From contig CAWUHX010000012.1 of assembly GCA_963922205.1 (NCBI GenBank), positions 620,001 to 684,000 on the forward strand: a DNA stretch of 64,000 nt, given 5' to 3'. The position numbers were made by a program, and so were the translations under genes. Source of the stretch: Romanomermis culicivorax (taxonomy: Eukaryota; Nematoda; Enoplea; Mermithida; Mermithidae). Below, one piece after another: positions 10,592-21,209 of this stretch; the first letter of the stretch is position 1; each line of letters begins with the position of its first letter. The notes under the pieces are model-generated. The model was not told the origin of the DNA. It saw only the letters and a list, made by a program, of their open reading frames with translations, and did not search any database.

Positions 10592-13066
10592 TTGATTATC
10601 GAAGAAGGTAACGTTGCCTCTTGGGAACCTGATCATTTGACCACCGATTTAGGCGACTCCGGCGGTTGCAAGCCTCTAGCCCGACAGTGCACCCTCACTG
10701 ATGGAATAATTTTGTGGGATGATACCAAATTCAAGGACACCTGTTCCCTCCAAATAAAAGGCACATACAACAGAACCCTAAGGGATAATTATGTTGTCAT
10801 AGACGCCATTCAGGGCGCATTTACCCTAAAGTCTGCTTACACTAAATGTTCCAAAATTGAAAAAACTGTCCTAACCCACCAAGGAGTCATTTTAGTGCTT
10901 AAAAATATGACCCAACTCGCCTCGTCAAATTGGGATGAAAATTCAGACCCTATCAACCCAGACCTGGTGAATTCGAAGTTAAATTTCTTAACACAAAAAA
11001 TTTTGGACTTGGAATACGAAAATTTCCTAAATGTTTGGTCAGAATTGTGCCGTCAAGCCCAAAGATATCTCGACATCATTTGGCAACTTTTACATTTTGA
11101 CCCCACCCTTGGTGCCTGTGCATTTTTACATCGGACTGACATAATCGCCGAGTTTACTGGCGAGGTCCTTACCATCTCAAAATGTAAATCCCTAAATGCT
11201 ACAGAAATTTTTACGTCCCACAAAGTAAATGAAACGTGTTACAAAAACCTTCCCGTCAGAGTTAATGATACACTTTGGTTTGTGACCCCCGGCACCTTTG
11301 ATCTACTTCCTTTTAGCCCAAAAATTGATTGCCATCATCGACCCATAAGCATATACAAAAATGGAGACAAATGGATGACAGAAACTGGACCCACCCACGT
11401 CACTACAGTACCTGTTCAAGTTTTCTGGCATGGAAAATACAAAGTTTTTCATTTTGACTCACCAGCCATTTTTCATGATCAGTTAGGATCTATCCCCTCC
11501 ACTTTAGCTTTTTTGAAGCAGTACATGTACAAAGTGCACAGCTTAGAAGCTAATGTGCATAGAATAATGAACTATACTTCAGAAATGTCGTTGAACCCCT
11601 CTGTCATTTACAAAGCCCTGTCAGGAGCAGGCCAAGGCATGTCAAAGGTCATGCAAGGATATTCCAAATTGTTGGAATGGATTATCGGTGGCGTAGCCCA
11701 CAGTGCTACAGATGGCTTGAATAACCTGCTGAAAGGTCTCTTACAATTAATCATTAATGGTCTATTGGTCATAGCAAGCATTGCTGCAGTAGTTTTCGTC
11801 CTCTTTTGGTCTTATGCTTACCTCCATAACATGCGCGCCAAAAGAATGCCCCCACTGTTGCCAGCTGCCGCATCCCTTTACAAAAATCCCCACCATTCTA
11901 GTGAAGACCCACCTCCTCTACCAACCCTCGGACAAGCCCTGTTCCAACTTGTAGCCCACCAGGCCCAAAACTCGGAAGCTACTCACTCTCGCAGCAGCAG
12001 CATTTGTTACGTGAAACGAGCAATTCCTAGTGCCCCATCCCCCCTATTTCATTTTGCATCCGAAAATGATATAATCGATAGAATCCCACATGTTTTGCTT
12101 ACAATTAATAACCAAAAAACCGTTTATGCTATGGTTGATTCTGGCACAGCTTACTCGATCATGGATAAAAAAGTTGCAAGTTCCATAAATGACCTTGTCT
12201 GGAAAAATTCCCCCACTATCATGGCCACTGCTGCAAATAAACTCCCTATCCCCTTGGTAGGTTCGGCCATCGTGACTCTAAAAGTGGACGATTTGGAAGA
12301 AACAATTGTGGTTCAAATACAAGACGATTGTCCCTCACCTATTATTTTAGGTGCCAATTTCACTAACCGTTTCAAAAGCTACGAATTCAACAATGAAAAT
12401 TCCTTTGTCTGTTTTGGAAAAACCGTTGTCCCATGTAGAGACATTACCTACAACCCACCCAAACATCGAGGCGAAATTTCTTTGCCTGGTACTGTTGCCC
12501 TTCCACCCAGAACTATCACAGAGTTTACTGTACCCGTATCAAAAATGTACGAAAATATGAACACTGTTGAATTCTTTCCACGTGATAAATTATTTGAAAA
12601 ATTCGGAATTTGCGCAGCTAACAGTGTCTCCACCGTTTTTCAAGGCCATATCATGGTTTCCATTTTTAATCCCACCCAAGCCCCAGTTGTCCTATATGAG
12701 AAAACAAGATTGGGCACAATCCAAACTTTTACCGAAAAATCAGCAATGGTAGCCCAGTGTAATTCCACACCCAATGAAATATTAACATCCAATAATATAA
12801 TGAAATGGTTGAACTCCAATTTTGACTTATCCCAAACATCCACCAGCCCAAACGAGAAGAAAAAACTTTTGTCCACCCTTGCAATGTTCCCCGAACTACA
12901 CTCAACCTCCAAAGCTGATAATGGACACACTAGTTTGGTTGAACATGTGATTGACACTGAGGACACCAAACCCGTCCAAACAGTAAAACAAGGACTAACA
13001 CGTCTAAGTTGGCCCTCCTACACCTTGGTCCCTACAAAATTATGCCGATATCCTACCCGATGTTGA
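10592..13066 (+). CDS. Envelope-like glycoprotein joined in frame to an aspartic protease (truncated)
   Basis: 824 open codons; the first codon is TTG, so the real start or a splice join is unknown and no signal peptide is visible. Residues about 20-440 look like an envelope glycoprotein: spaced cysteines, several N-glycosylation sites (NRT, NMT, NAT, NDT), one strong membrane segment (LIINGLLVIASIAAVVFVLF, about residues 389-408) and a short basic, proline-rich tail. From about residue 490 the protein is a retropepsin: VYAMVDSGTAYSIM with the catalytic Asp at 516, and IILGANF near 585. The rest resembles the region between protease and reverse transcriptase. Envelope normally follows pol, so this order is odd. 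The stop codon lies within the LTR of element 2 (TGTTGA at 13061), so the ORF is cut, not finished. Confidence 0.7.
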   Translation: MIIEEGNVASWEPDHLTTDLGDSGGCKPLARQCTLTDGIILWDDTKFKDTCSLQIKGTYNRTLRDNYVVIDAIQGAFTLKSAYTKCSKIEKTVLTHQGVILVLKNMTQLASSNWDENSDPINPDLVNSKLNFLTQKILDLEYENFLNVWSELCRQAQRYLDIIWQLLHFDPTLGACAFLHRTDIIAEFTGEVLTISKCKSLNATEIFTSHKVNETCYKNLPVRVNDTLWFVTPGTFDLLPFSPKIDCHHRPISIYKNGDKWMTETGPTHVTTVPVQVFWHGKYKVFHFDSPAIFHDQLGSIPSTLAFLKQYMYKVHSLEANVHRIMNYTSEMSLNPSVIYKALSGAGQGMSKVMQGYSKLLEWIIGGVAHSATDGLNNLLKGLLQLIINGLLVIASIAAVVFVLFWSYAYLHNMRAKRMPPLLPAAASLYKNPHHSSEDPPPLPTLGQALFQLVAHQAQNSEATHSRSSSICYVKRAIPSAPSPLFHFASENDIIDRIPHVLLTINNQKTVYAMVDSGTAYSIMDKKVASSINDLVWKNSPTIMATAANKLPIPLVGSAIVTLKVDDLEETIVVQIQDDCPSPIILGANFTNRFKSYEFNNENSFVCFGKTVVPCRDITYNPPKHRGEISLPGTVALPPRTITEFTVPVSKMYENMNTVEFFPRDKLFEKFGICAANSVSTVFQGHIMVSIFNPTQAPVVLYEKTRLGTIQTFTEKSAMVAQCNSTPNEILTSNNIMKWLNSNFDLSQTSTSPNEKKKLLSTLAMFPELHSTSKADNGHTSLVEHVIDTEDTKPVQTVKQGLTRLSWPSYTLVPTKLCRYPTRC

Positions 13067-13538
13067 GGTGGTCTCAGGTGCACGTGTTCAGCTTCCGGCG
13101 TCGGTGCGCAGGCGGTTGGACACGGCGGAAAGTGGCGAAAAAAGAATGATATATTTGCATAGGTTTATGCTGCCACTGTTTCGCGTCTTTTTTGTCTTTT
13201 TATCATTGTTAAAAAGATACGTTTTATGGAGCGACGCCGCCATCGCCTTTCTTATAATTATTTTGTTTATTATTTGTTTTTGGCGTCGCCACTAGCTACC
13301 CAATACAACTTGAACCCGTAAGTGTATTGTTCTGTGAGCGTAGAGGAAGGAGTTTATAAGAGTAGGATTGGAGACTTGGGTAGGAGCTCCTGAGGTACGT
13401 GCCAAGGTGTTCTGCCTGAGGTTTAGTGAAAGTTCTGGCGAGTATCTGGTGAAACGTCTGGGAGAGTTTTGTGGTTGTTGTTGTTGTTAGCCTGTGGTCA
13501 GAACTGTTGCATAGTGTTGACCCCACAGCTGCCTAACA
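13061..13538 (+). repeat. 5' LTR of element 2
   Basis: It starts TGTTGAGGTGGTC, ends CTGCCTAACA, and is about 478 bp. Its start is supported by the abrupt end of the element 1 ORF, and its end by the primer-binding site three bases later. The partner LTR is missing. Confidence 0.65.
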
Positions 13539-13540
13539 AG

Positions 13541-13558
13541 TGGTGGACTCTTAACGCC
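13541..13558 (+). promoter_or_regulatory. Primer-binding site, element 2
   Basis: TGGTGGACTCTTAACGCC lies two bases after the LTR end. Elements 1, 2 and 3 all share the junction ACA-AG-TGGTG, suggesting related families. Confidence 0.55.
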
Positions 13559-13565
13559 TCTCACG

Positions 13566-15694
13566 ATGGATAACCGGAGAACCACCAGAAAAATAACTAA
13601 ACCTCCTGGGTTTTACTTGCAGTCACATACTGGAAAAATTAAGAAGATGAGTATTCCGGTAGGAAAAACGTTGAGGACTCCTCCTAGGTCACATGAACCT
13701 AGTGTTTCGAATCTCGACTCTGCTGAAGAACACGCAGCAGTAGAAAAGGTTCAAGCACAGGCGCCTGAGACTGAAGGAAGGAGAGAGAATAGAAATGCCG
13801 AAGTGGCAAAAATGGAAGAGGAGTTGAGGAAGAGTAGTTTTGAGATGGCTAGGTTAGCCGAGATTGAAACTACGGTAAGTGGTAGTGTCAGAGGTCAGCA
13901 GACCTTTGAGAGAGAGAGACCGACGTCGCCCTCGAAGTTGGTCCATCCGATGGCCGAGACGCTGGAGGAGATTAGACGGAAATCGAAACCCGCGTGGAGG
14001 TCAAACATGGTGGACATGAATTACGACGAGTATTACGAGGACGCACCGGCCGATTTATACGACGATAAATATTCGAGGCGATACGAGCCCAAAATTACGA
14101 ATTGGAGTCAACGAGAGGATCCAAGGGATCGAGTCGATCCCAAGGATTTACGATTTAACGCGCTGGAGAAAAAGGTCGAATTATTGATCAAAGTTATCGA
14201 AAGCGCGCAAATTAAAGAAAAGGAAATGGAGGACGATCAACGGAAGAAGATAGGTGAGTCTTCTTACCTTGAGAATAGAGTTGAGAGAGTAAGTGAACCT
14301 AAGAGAGAGGTTCATTCAGAAGTTTATGTAAGGTCTCAAGAGGACAGAGACAAATATTTGGGTAGAGATAGAGGTTAGACTGAGGAGCCGCAGAGTTCGA
14401 GGAATGCTGAACAAGCACAATCGAATGCCTATGGTTACTCAGAGAATAGGAGGTCTAGGGAAAGGAAGGTGACTATTTGCGACGAATCGTCCCAGGGAGA
14501 GGATAGGTTTTCTCGTCCTACTCCTTGGAGAGATACCGCAAATAGAGCTGACCTTAGCCCTGAGAGGAGGAGAAAGAAGAGGTCGAAGAGTAGAAAGAGA
14601 TCTCACAGGTCAAGAGCTAGGAGTAGACATTACTCAGATAGTGATAATAGCAGTTCATCTACGTCAAACTCTAGCTCAAGTGTAGAAGTTGATGTGAGAG
14701 ATGTGGTAAAGGCCTTGAAACATAGACCTTTACATGATAGTATAAAGCCGACAGAGGCTTTGAAATTTTTTACTGATCCGGAAAGTGAATTTCTGGAGAA
14801 TATGGCTGATAAGGTGAAAAAGGAGTGTTTGAGAAGGTTGTCTCAGAACACGGCGAGGAGGATAGGGAGAACATCCTCAAGTTATACAGAAGCGCGGAGA
14901 AATATTTTAAAGTATCTCGCGCCGACTTATGATTTGACGATGCTCAAAAGAGAGTTGTTTAATATGAAACAGGAAGAAGGTGAGTCAGCCTTGGAGTTTT
15001 TAAAGAGATTGAGTAATCATGTGGATCTGGTCTATGCAGATCAGAGTGATCAAGTAAGGCAAGAGAACATTATTAATGCCTTCATTTATAAGAGTAGTCC
15101 GTTGTATCAGACGGAGTTGCAGGATGTATTGCCATCGATGAAAACTTAGCAAGACCTTGCATACGCCGTAACTCAGATAGATAAGAAATATAAGAATGTG
15201 TTTACTGCTTTTGGAGCCAAGGATAAACCGATTGTAGTGAATCAAGTTGTAGCGGAGGAGATGTGCCCGGAAATTGCTTTTGTAGGGAATGCTCCGTATG
15301 GAAGTACTAAAAAGTATAACCAGACGAAGTCAAGACCACAAAATCAGTTGCAAAAGGCAGTGGAAGAGGAGAGAAGTGAGGAGAATGCTGAAGAGATGCA
15401 ACATGGTCTGTCGCCTCGTGATGTCAAAAAGTCTAACAAGGACCAGGCCAAGGAGTCTTTTTTAGCTATTCTCTCAAAGGAGTGGCTACAATTGGTTCAA
15501 AAGGTGGATAAATTACAGGTTACTCAGAATGAAGCTTTAAAAGAGTTGACTACTGTGAAGACTGCATCTGCTGAAAAGCAGAAGCAGTTGAAGCAGCAGA
15601 GACCCTACTGTATATATCATAAGAATAATACTCATGCTACGGAGGAGTGTAAGACATTAGCATACCGGCGTCAGCAACAGCAATGCGGTGGATT
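13566..15694 (+). pseudogene. gag: gag of element 2, two in-frame stops, 3' end cut
   Basis: One frame from the ATG at 13566 is broken by TAG at 14376-14378 and TAG at 15147-15149; the three open pieces are all in the same frame. It has a charged N-terminal half, an Arg/Ser-rich stretch (about 14560-14650), a gag capsid-like segment (LKRELFNMKQEEGESALEFL) and, in the last piece, a zinc-binding motif CIYHKNNTHATEEC (C-x2-H-x4-H-x4-C). The same capsid and zinc motifs occur in element 3 gag. The frame runs on into the inserted LTR after 15694, which explains the extra open codons up to 15959. Confidence 0.75.
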
Positions 15695-16295
15695 TGTTGA
15701 AATGAGACTTGGGGTTAGATTGAGAAATATAGATAAAGGATTTGATACCAAAAATAGACCTAATCAGTCACTAGCTAATTCACCTAATCAGGCCGAAACC
15801 TTAGGTAGAATCAGATTGCAACAGTTCGGTCAGTCTCTAAATCAACAAAGATCTCCTGCTTTCGTCCCGAAGAACTGCAGAAGAAATGATAACACCCTGA
15901 GCTCAAGTAACTTCAAACCGGGGGCAAAATCAGAAGTCAGGCCGAGAACTGAGTTGTAAATGTAGACTTGCACGCTGGGTGGCTCTCCAGAAATCCGGGG
16001 TCTAACCTGCGTTCCCTCCGCTGCGAGTAATCCAAAGGCGATCGGCCGGGGGTCGCTGTATTTTAGGCGGACGTGCTCCACCACAAATAAAATAACAAAT
16101 AATATAAATTTATGCCCTACTGGGCCGCCGATATTTCTCTTTCAATAAAAAACAAACAATAATCACTGAATGACCAAAAACATAGACGACCGGCATATTT
16201 ATGCACGGTGTCTATGCAAATCGGCGTCGACGCAAAACGCGTCGACTTCGGCTATTTCTTCACAACTTTGAGATAGACTATGTCCATCCCTGACA
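15695..16295 (-). repeat. 3' LTR of element 3
   Basis: About 601 bp, same ends as the 5' LTR, with the same hairpin at 16226-16246. The bases just inside it (minus strand AGGCTCGAGGGA, 16307-16296) are partly purine-rich and are the best candidate polypurine tract. Confidence 0.88.
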
Positions 16296-16415
16296 TCCCT
16301 CGAGCCTCGAAACTGACCAACGGGAGGTTAAAAAGATTCATATTACGCCGCAATGACAATTTTGGAACCTTTTCAGGCCCTAATACAGTCAAGGCAGTTT
16401 TCTGAACCTTTTTGG

Positions 16416-16766
16416 TCATTCATGCCCCCTTGCGGAAAGCTTTCCGAATGACCACCCTCTTACGTCAAGTCTTTTACCAGGCATAACGGAATGTCCACAA
16501 GGCCGTCCGGGTGCGCTACCTCTTGGTCTGGACGCCGACGGATCGACGACTCCGCGTCGGCTTGACTTTGTTGGCGTACCGCCGAAATCCAATTTGACCT
16601 GCACCAGGGCCGAGGGTCTTCGGTTGCCGTCCATCCCGTGACCTTTCGTTTCGTGCTTTACACTGGACGCCAGGGACAGAACATTTGTCTGTCTATCTCT
16701 TTCTGGTTGTGTGTTTCGCCGTGAAGCCTCCGCCTTTTTTCCAACGTTGCCCTCGCCAAAAAACAT
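16416..16766 (-). CDS. Small basic ORF near the 3' LTR, doubtful
   Basis: 116 codons, Arg/Gly/Ser-rich, same strand as the other element 3 genes. It has no recognisable domain. The DNA here is more GC-rich than its surroundings, which alone could keep the frame open. Confidence 0.25.
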   Translation of the reverse strand: MFFGEGNVGKKAEASRRNTQPERDRQTNVLSLASSVKHETKGHGMDGNRRPSALVQVKLDFGGTPTKSSRRGVVDPSASRPRGSAPGRPCGHSVMPGKRLDVRGWSFGKLSARGHE

Positions 16767-17134
16767 TTTCTAAAATATCTAAATAATTTACAAAATATAT
16801 ACATTAGTACGCATATCACAAAAAAAAAAAAATCAAAATCTCCCGGGCGTATCGATTTGAGCAAAAAAAAAAAAGAAAAATAAGGCGAGATTTAAATGAG
16901 ATTAAGTGAAAAAATAAATTTTTTGTACATGCCCGTTTTGGCGATGCGAGGTATGAAAACAAATAAAAAATTTAAAGCACGCAACAAATAAGAAAGATTT
17001 TTTTTTTGTATTTTGTATTTTATATTTTTTTTTGTATTTTTTGTGGTTTTGTATATTTTTTTTTTGTATTTTGTGTTTTTTGTGAAAAATAAATGCGAAA
17101 ATGATATTTTTTGGCCAAAAATTATGCGGCTGAT
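16767..17134 (-). other. Untranslated part of element 3, homopolymer-rich
   Basis: Long T and A runs (for example around 16820-16880 and 16995-17090) and no supported gene. Confidence 0.5.
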
Positions 17135-18440
17135 TTACTGTTGCGGCCCGCCGCCTCCTTGCTCCCCTCTCTGGGCTCCTCCACGACCTCCGTAAGGTCT
17201 CCATACCCACTGGCCCTGCTGGCCTCCTCTGCCTTGCACCTGAGGCGCGGCACCCCTGCCACGCACCGCTCCACGACCACCCCGGTTGGGGTTGTGGAAC
17301 TGGAACTGGCCTCGGCCTCGGTTACCAGTCTTTTGCACCTTTCCTTGCGTACTCGGGGCTACTTCCTGGCTTCCTTGGCCTTGACCCTGACCTTGAGGTC
17401 CGGGAACCTTCAAAGTAGCGCCAGTTTTTCTGTCTTGAGCTTTACTGAACTTAACAGAGCTTTGTCTGAACTGAACTGGCACTTCTTTTGGCTCCCATCA
17501 CTCCGACCTGGTGATTGCTACTAAGCATCACAGATCGAAAGGCCATTTTATATTCCAAGGGGGTATCGTGGTTATTATACACCCTCAACAGTCGGTTATT
17601 CGCCGCCACCATCGCCCTGGCATAAATGTTTCCAATATGCATCGGGGATAGCGGGGCGCATTCCAACACGAGGAATAGCATCATAACCAAATACCTTACC
17701 GAGGAAAAAGCATCAGGTGCTCTCTCCGACTTGAGCCACCTGGGGAGAAAGTCATACATGACCCTCTCCCAGAGTTCTTCAGGTAAATTAGTCCGATCAT
17801 AGAGAAACGCTCCCTGGACTCTGAACTGTTGTTCATAGTCCCGGTAGATTTCCCTAACGGCGTCATTTACCATGAAGAAGACTCTTTCTGACTCAAATTG
17901 CTCGAAAGCAAAATATTTGGCCACTGCACTCGTAAAAAATGAGATTGGGCCAGCTTCTCTGGCTTTTGGTTGGTAGACATCCCAGAAGTCCAAGAGACTG
18001 TCCTTGAATTTTTCCGCAGTCACTTCCGGCGTTTCAGTTACCTGAGCAGCCTGTGCCTGCTTAATTTTACTGGGACCAGCCACTTGCACTTGACTAGCTG
18101 CCACTCCTGGTTTTTGGTCCTTGCTGGGTTTTGCCTGGCCTTTCGGCATCGGTTTCCCCATCGCAAGGCCTATTGCGCCTGAAGCTTGACTAGTTTTGGA
18201 TGTGCTATCCAGAGTTGCAGTGACCACTGAAGATGTGGCCAATGACGGTGTTCCAGTTGAGGTAGAAGTAATTTGAGAAGTGGGGGTAGTAGTGGAGGTA
18301 ATCGTAGAAGTTGAGGTCGATATGACCGTCGAAGATGCCGTCTTACTTTCTTCCTCTTTCGCTTCTACTTTTGCTCCCTTAATACCCTTCTTCCTCTTTT
18401 CCTTCTCCTTTACTCTCATTTTCTTTTTCCTTTCAGCCAT
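17135..18440 (-). CDS. Accessory ORF 2: lysine-rich to RGG-rich, likely nucleic-acid binding, one frameshift
   Basis: The first ORF (18440-17451) starts with a very basic segment ([19 protein letters not shown]), then a Ser/Thr-rich linker, then a helical-looking globular region (about residues 140-310) that I do not recognise. Around 17475-17485 the reading frame must move by +1 to enter a second open frame (17482-17135) made of Gly, Gln and Arg repeats ([19 protein letters not shown]). RGG-type tails bind RNA in many proteins. Whether the shift is a mutation or programmed is open; the local sequence is GCCAAAAGAAG. Together the two parts would give about 435 residues. Position after the exonuclease ORF suggests both come from the same subgenomic or spliced transcript (inference). 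Confidence 0.7.
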
Positions 18441-18470
18441 AAATAATATTTTCTCGTCGTTCCAACCCTT

Positions 18471-21209
18471 TTATCTCATACTTTGAACGACTTTGGCTGA
18501 GTATAAACCTGGAACACCCCCATCAGCAGAAAACGCTATTACCTCCCTACTTTCCATCATCTCCGAATCCGGCGTTTCCGCTGTCGTTTCGTCAATAACC
18601 AGCTTATCGGAGGGCATATCGTCGTCTACCTTCATTGGCGATGGTGGCTCTAATACGACTACTTTTGTTTCCAATTCGGGCGCTGCGGTATCGTCTTTTT
18701 GGAGTCCGAATTGAATTGACATTTGGCGAAGTTTTTCGTTGTAAATCGCCGCGTTCTTTGCAAATTCTTCCTCCATCTGTTCACGTTGGAGCCGAATTCT
18801 TTGCTTCGCCTCCTCTTCCATCTTTAGAATGATTTCTAATCGACGTTGGTTGTCGAGGTCGGACTGCGTCTGAGCAGTTTGAGCTTGCATCAGTTCCGTT
18901 GCCGGAACCGATTGCTCTTGCTGCTGCTCATCTTCCGACAGCTCAGTCACATCCTCGTCCTGAAGTCCTTGGTCTGGCGATTCATCTTCAGCCGGCAGTC
19001 CCACTGCATCGCTGAAGATTTCGCTTTCCGACGTTTGGACTTCCTGACCTGAAAGTATCGGAAATTCAACAACACCTACATCAGCCTGCTGTTTGTCCTC
19101 ATCTTTCAGACTATCAGTCTTGATGGGACTAATCTTGCCAGCTAATTTGGTGACAACACCTTCACCCGTTTTATAACTAAATGTGTGTAGAATTCCCGGT
19201 AAATCCGAGGTCAGAGGTCTAAGGTCAAAGATCTTTGTAGGGAAGGCTATACTATACTCCCTACTTTCCGCTTTTGACGCATAGACGTCTCCAACCTTGT
19301 CGATTTTCGTTTGCCAGGTTACCCCATATCTTAATGATGGCGTTCTTTGTGCTAGCTCGATATGGTAGAACCTAACATAATAGTACGGATTTGAGCTATA
19401 GCTCTTACTGTCCGTAGTTATCGTGTCAGGGCTGCCAGGGATCGGCGCGCACACATCAGCATTTTTCCACAATCTTAATCGAATCGGCATAAATCCGAAT
19501 CGATTCATCCAAACATATATTCCGGCACCTTTGCGGGGTACCTCATACTCTATGTTTGGAAGAGTTTTCGCCAGCATAAGATATTGGGACAACCTCTCAT
19601 CTGACCGCCAAGCCATTTCTTTTATTTTGCCCTGCAGCTCTGGGCTGAACGATGTAATGAACCTGTAACTGAACATTTCGGCCATTACAAAGTCCAGTTC
19701 CTTTCTGCTGTGGGGCCAGATCACGTGAAAGGCCAGCGGGACTAGGGCACAAGCGGCTTGCAGTTCCGAGAACCGCTTTTCCTCGAATGCCTTAGCATAC
19801 TCCGCCAACTGAGGCTTCCAGTGATCTTTGTCAAAATAGCCTACCCCAGGATCAATATCAATAGGCACATGAACCAGATGATTTTTTAAGGCATCTAGTA
19901 GTGCTTGCTTTTGACGATCTTGGGGTAGTTTGACAACTTTCCTGGCTGTATCGATGAACCAAACTAAAGACGCTGGTTGAGTGAGTTCCTGATACTGCTT
20001 TCCCTGCGCCATCTCCTCGACTAGCTGTAGGCGCAACCTATCCTTGGCCGACAAGCGCTGTTCAGGCCTAATCATTTCGTCGTCATCGGGATCACTTGCC
20101 TCATCATAGGAATTGGGCTTTAATTTTTTACCCTGGCGATAAGCACTTGGATAAATGCCTCGCCACGGCAAATTTTCTTTCCCCTTCCTAGGATTGCATA
20201 TGTCCCCATGGCAACGAAAATTAGGCCCTATTTCTTGCACTTGTGTGGCCCATCTTGCGTACATTTCTTGGCGCATCATGTGGTAGGTGGCCTCAGGCTG
20301 CCTAACCACAATATCAGGTGTACCCACAAAGTTACGTAATTTGTAGTCCGTAACTATATATGAGTAGAACTGATAAAATTTATATGAGAGTATTTCAATC
20401 TGGGCCGGATCGACTATATCGTGAGGAAAGTTGGCAACTCCCCCACATAGCTCAATCACGTACCCATAGTGAAATGCTCCCATAAAAATTGCCAACGAAA
20501 AGTACGCATCCATACCAGCGTACTGCAGCATCTCCTCAGGAACTCTTTCTTTGGCAACACTTTGTCTATTACGTAAGAGACTGAAATCAGTCTGGTGAGG
20601 ACCGATGTCAGCCAAATACATTTCGGCAAAGAGGCCTTTCAACTTCAATGTCTCAGGGCAGATACCTGCTTTCCTGGATTTGGTAATCTCGCTTCCCATG
20701 ATCTGCTTTGCCGTGACGCTTAGATCGTAGTATCTTCCTAGATTTCCATCTTTGATACTACACCTAATGGCGTCAGACAAATCGCGACCATCGGTGCTTT
20801 TTCCGCATCCACGGACATTGATAATTGAAACTATATCTTCTAAAACGGCGTAACCGACTAACAACGTCGCTGAGCGTAAAAAGTGTAACAATATGTTCCA
20901 CTCTTGCTCTTGCAGCAACGTTAAGTCGATTACGAACGTTTTGCCATTTAGATGGGCGAACGAAACTAATCTGGCAAACTGGTTGCCTTTTTCGTTTTCG
21001 AACCCCCACCTAAACAGCTTTCTAGCGTCCTCTCGGTTCACCTTCTCTACATCGAAGCCGATAATGCTCATGCCTCGGAAAGTGCTGCTTTCTAGGTGTT
21101 TTATCACCCTTTCCACACTTCCCATGGGAACAATTATCGGCTTGATGGGGTTGGTCGGCCAGAACTCAAAAGTGGCAAAAAACCACCTTTCCAACTCCGC
21201 TATCCGCAT
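18471..21209 (-). CDS. Retrotransposon accessory protein with DEDDy 3'-5' exonuclease domain
   Basis: 912 codons from ATG at 21209. Residues about 45-250 read as an RNase D/WRN-type exonuclease. Exo I is IIGFDVEKV (Asp53, Glu55), Exo II is [14 protein letters not shown] (Asp125), and Exo III is [15 protein letters not shown] (Tyr230, Asp234); all four metal-binding acids and the DEDDy tyrosine are present. Enzymes of this family remove nucleotides from 3' ends of RNA or DNA. The middle third (about 300-680) is globular and unrecognised. The last 230 residues are acidic and Gln-rich, then a coiled coil (about 800-860) with many Glu, Lys and Arg. The gene lies between pol and the 3' LTR on the same strand and ends 30 bases before the next ORF. 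An exonuclease is not part of the normal LTR-retrotransposon set; acquisition from a host gene is inference. Confidence 0.85.
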   Translation of the reverse strand: MRIAELERWFFATFEFWPTNPIKPIIVPMGSVERVIKHLESSTFRGMSIIGFDVEKVNREDARKLFRWGFENEKGNQFARLVSFAHLNGKTFVIDLTLLQEQEWNILLHFLRSATLLVGYAVLEDIVSIINVRGCGKSTDGRDLSDAIRCSIKDGNLGRYYDLSVTAKQIMGSEITKSRKAGICPETLKLKGLFAEMYLADIGPHQTDFSLLRNRQSVAKERVPEEMLQYAGMDAYFSLAIFMGAFHYGYVIELCGGVANFPHDIVDPAQIEILSYKFYQFYSYIVTDYKLRNFVGTPDIVVRQPEATYHMMRQEMYARWATQVQEIGPNFRCHGDICNPRKGKENLPWRGIYPSAYRQGKKLKPNSYDEASDPDDDEMIRPEQRLSAKDRLRLQLVEEMAQGKQYQELTQPASLVWFIDTARKVVKLPQDRQKQALLDALKNHLVHVPIDIDPGVGYFDKDHWKPQLAEYAKAFEEKRFSELQAACALVPLAFHVIWPHSRKELDFVMAEMFSYRFITSFSPELQGKIKEMAWRSDERLSQYLMLAKTLPNIEYEVPRKGAGIYVWMNRFGFMPIRLRLWKNADVCAPIPGSPDTITTDSKSYSSNPYYYVRFYHIELAQRTPSLRYGVTWQTKIDKVGDVYASKAESREYSIAFPTKIFDLRPLTSDLPGILHTFSYKTGEGVVTKLAGKISPIKTDSLKDEDKQQADVGVVEFPILSGQEVQTSESEIFSDAVGLPAEDESPDQGLQDEDVTELSEDEQQQEQSVPATELMQAQTAQTQSDLDNQRRLEIILKMEEEAKQRIRLQREQMEEEFAKNAAIYNEKLRQMSIQFGLQKDDTAAPELETKVVVLEPPSPMKVDDDMPSDKLVIDETTAETPDSEMMESREVIAFSADGGVPGLYSAKVVQSMR

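Larger units (their letters stand above)
6746..13060 (+). mobile_element. LTR retrotransposon 1 (5' part; gag, env-like, protease)
   Basis: A 5' LTR (6746-7879), primer-binding site, split gag and a long env-like plus protease ORF lie in order on the plus strand. The left boundary is sharp: sequence matching the arm of the older DNA element stops exactly where TGTCACG starts. The right side is cut at 13061 by the LTR of element 2. Reverse transcriptase, integrase and the 3' LTR are not found anywhere in the window. The gag carries a separate 1.8 kb insertion. Confidence 0.75.
13061..15694 (+). mobile_element. LTR retrotransposon 2 (5' part: LTR and gag)
   Basis: The LTR, primer-binding site and a degenerate gag run on the plus strand. 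It interrupts the protease ORF of element 1 at 13061 and is interrupted by the LTR of element 3 at 15695. Its pol and 3' LTR are absent from the window. Its gag is related to that of element 3. Confidence 0.72.
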
